Of a stretch of 64,000 nucleotides of DNA, positions 62,148 to 64,000 are shown in pieces. The position numbers were made by a program, and so were the translations under genes. Source of the DNA: Tillus elongatus (taxonomy: Eukaryota > Arthropoda > Insecta > Coleoptera > Cleridae); the NCBI GenBank assembly GCA_964006375.1, contig OZ023266.1:16979565-17043564 (forward strand). Direction: 5' to 3'. Position 1 is the stretch's first letter; the number at the start of each line of letters is the position of its first letter. Below the pieces are notes generated by a model, which saw nothing but the letters and a program-made list of their open reading frames with translations, was not told the origin of the DNA and searched no databases.

Positions 62148-62870
62148 AAAAGGGTTCCTATTCATCATAAAGATCACTCCTAAAAATAGAATACCGGGAA
62201 AATGGACTGACGTATATTGCATGTAAAAAAATATCAACGTTCCACAATACCACGAAATATTTTCTCTCTCTAAGATAAATGATGAAACTTTTACGAGAGA
62301 AAAAGACAGCTGTCGACGAAGGATGGAAGCGTGTCAGAGATACGTATATGTCGAACTGACGGAAGAAGGGCAAGGGCATCTGAAGACAGAAGCACACATC
62401 ACTCAAGATTCAGTCACCGTGCGATTAAAATGTTCAAAGGTCTAGGAGCCACGTGCATCCAGTGTTAGAACCTTTACTAACTGAGGGACGCTAGGGAATG
62501 GTGAAAAATTAAAACCATAATTTCTTTGTTCAGAATTTTGGTTAAAAATTCAAACCTAGGCGAACCTTTTACCGCAGAAAATCCGAAAGCATTTTTACTG
62601 TTAACGTGTGAAATTTCCAGACAAGAAACCACTTATAAGATTGATTAGCATCGTTGCCGCCTTGGGAAAATTATATCTTCAGGTTGAAGGTCAGCTTCCT
62701 AGCAATTTAATTCCAAACATAGACTATATAATTGTGTTTTTGTGTTATAATTAAAATTATTTGTTTCAATAATAAAAAAGATTCTGTTAAGATTTTTCTG
62801 ATCCAAAATTCCTGTAAAATTGTTTGTGTAGGTATCTATAATTGATAAATAGTGATTTTTTTATTTTATT
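62148..62870. other. No recognised gene
   Basis: No repeat or coding region is identified between two LINE insertions. Confidence 0.35.
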
Positions 62871-62876
62871 ATTATT

Positions 62877-63750
62877 TTATTTCAACAACACATCACAAGG
62901 GCTTACAGCCTAAGTACTATCGTACCATGGGTGTCGACAAGGAGGAAAGAGCAACTTGTTAATTCTGGACTTGAAGGTTTGGAGGTTCGGGGGAGAAGGA
63001 AAAACATGTGCCGGCAAGGAATTCCACAACTTGGAAGTCCTCGGTACAAAAGAGCGGGCATAACAAGATGTTTTGTGTCTGGGGCCCTGGACAGTAAAAG
63101 GGTGCATTCGCTCTGTTCCCCTGGTAGATCTGTTGGGGGCAGCAGGTGGAGGGACTATGAAAGAAAGCTCCTATGAGCAGTGCCCGTGCAAATATCTATA
63201 AAACAGAGAGATGTCACCAACGGCACGTCGGTGGGCAAGCCATGGCTGCTTTGGGTGAGGGTAGGGTCACCGATGAGACGTATAGCTCTCTTCTGAATGG
63301 AGTCCAGGATAGCGAGTGTAGAAGCGGCAGCAGCACCCCAGATGTGGGAGCAGTATTCAAGGTTTGGTCTTATTTGTGAAGTATATAAGGTATAGAGATT
63401 TGCTGGTGAAAAGTATTTGCGAGCCCGGAAGAGGAAATCTAATTTCTTAGCAGCCGCTTCTGCAATTAATGTGACATGTTGATGCCAATTGAGATTTCGA
63501 TCCACAGAAATGCCAACAAGTGAAAAGGACCCATTACTTTGAATAACTTGGTTGTTTATTATGATGGGTCTAAGGCAAGTGTATCGCTTATGAGAAAGAA
63601 AGCAAGACTGTGAATTGGTGGGGTTAAATTGAACAAGATTTCTACTTCCCCAGTCTAATATTTTTTGGAGATCCACGGAGACAGAACCCTCCATGAGTCT
63701 GCGATCCTCATCTATTGAGCTAAAGAGACAGGCTTAGAATATTGTAGTGA
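62877..63750 (-). mobile_element. Jockey/CR1-group LINE, copy 8, 3' fragment
   Basis: A minus-strand, 5'-truncated copy from the end of RT (KILDWGSRNLVQFNPTNSQS, NLEYCSHIWGAAAASTLAIL) to the 3' UTR and tail complement at 62877. One frame of 179 codons is open in the upstream half, and the downstream part is shifted. Confidence 0.9.
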
Positions 63751-64000
63751 TGGGTCGTTATTTAACTGTCGGTTATTTTTAAACGGTTGTCGACTCGCAA
63801 CGGTAACCACCAGTTGTGGATTTATAAAAATAACAGCTTACAAAATAACGCTTCTTACACAAAACTATAATTCGGAGTCGTATCTGTTTCAGTTCCACTG
63901 CAACTAGGTTCGATGAATAAACATCGGTTTTCATCGGCAACTGTTCAATTTAACTATTTAACGGGATGAATGGACATGCGACTCGGAATGAAATAAATAT
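63751..64000. other. No recognised gene
   Basis: Nothing identified in the final 250 bases. Confidence 0.4.

Overview
This is an AT-rich, intron-containing animal window, almost certainly from an insect. The evidence is GT/AG-spliced exons, an arthropod-style Mkp3 exon, and insect-type LINEs, Penelope-like and mariner-like elements. Recognisable host coding sequence is tiny: one exon of an ERK phosphatase (Mkp3, minus strand, 43836-44226) and four phase-compatible exons of an unrecognised cysteine-rich protein (minus strand, between 60040 and 53421). No DUSP catalytic exon is visible at lower coordinates, so most of 1-43.8 kb may be one very large Mkp3 intron.

The rest is mostly layered mobile DNA. 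Four groups of LINEs are present. (1) A Jockey/CR1-group family has eight copies (1.2-3.1, 7.2, 7.7-8.0, 9.5-11.1, 20.2-20.9, 37.5-40.4, 51.4-52.5 and 62.9-63.7 kb). (2) An RNase H-bearing I/R1/LOA-like family occurs at 5.8, 15.1, 23.4, 32.1 and 50.5 kb. The 23.4 kb copy keeps an unbroken 757-codon RT-RNase H frame. Two further pieces are only about 50 bp long but have their own target duplications. (3) A relative with a (CTA)n tail lies at 60.9-62.1 kb. (4) Single CR1/Jockey-type copies lie at 29.8-31.8 and 55.0-56.1 kb, with smaller RT or RNase H scraps at 3.9, 7.4, 8.1 and 52.5 kb.

DNA transposons include a pogo/Tigger element with intact 28-bp TIRs (11868-13715), three mariner-like elements with very long TIRs (26.6, 32.8 and 47.1 kb), a non-autonomous hAT with an 8-bp target duplication (41141-42129), a CAGGG-ended TA-inserting element (17294-18096) and a GC-rich TIR element (54.0-54.9 kb). 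Two opposed fragments of a Penelope-like element lie at 45.8-47.1 kb. tRNA-derived SINEs lie at 40.5, 56.7 and 60.2 kb.

Two repeat families knit the window together. One is a family with a long (TA)n core and termini reading ggacgcagcaagtgcg; its two best copies are 34.6-36.6 and 58.2-59.5 kb. The other is a satellite-like unit of about 307 bp that hosted the pogo element and a CR1-type LINE. (TA)n arrays abut Penelope and mariner ends so often that they look like landing sites.

Less ordinary signals are four dispersed hammerhead-ribozyme-like motifs, a canonical heat-shock element and TATA box inside an LTR-like sequence, ultra-short LINE-tail insertions, a 45-bp minisatellite open in four reading frames and a 75-bp near-perfect palindrome. 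All identifications come from reading the sequence; no database search was possible.
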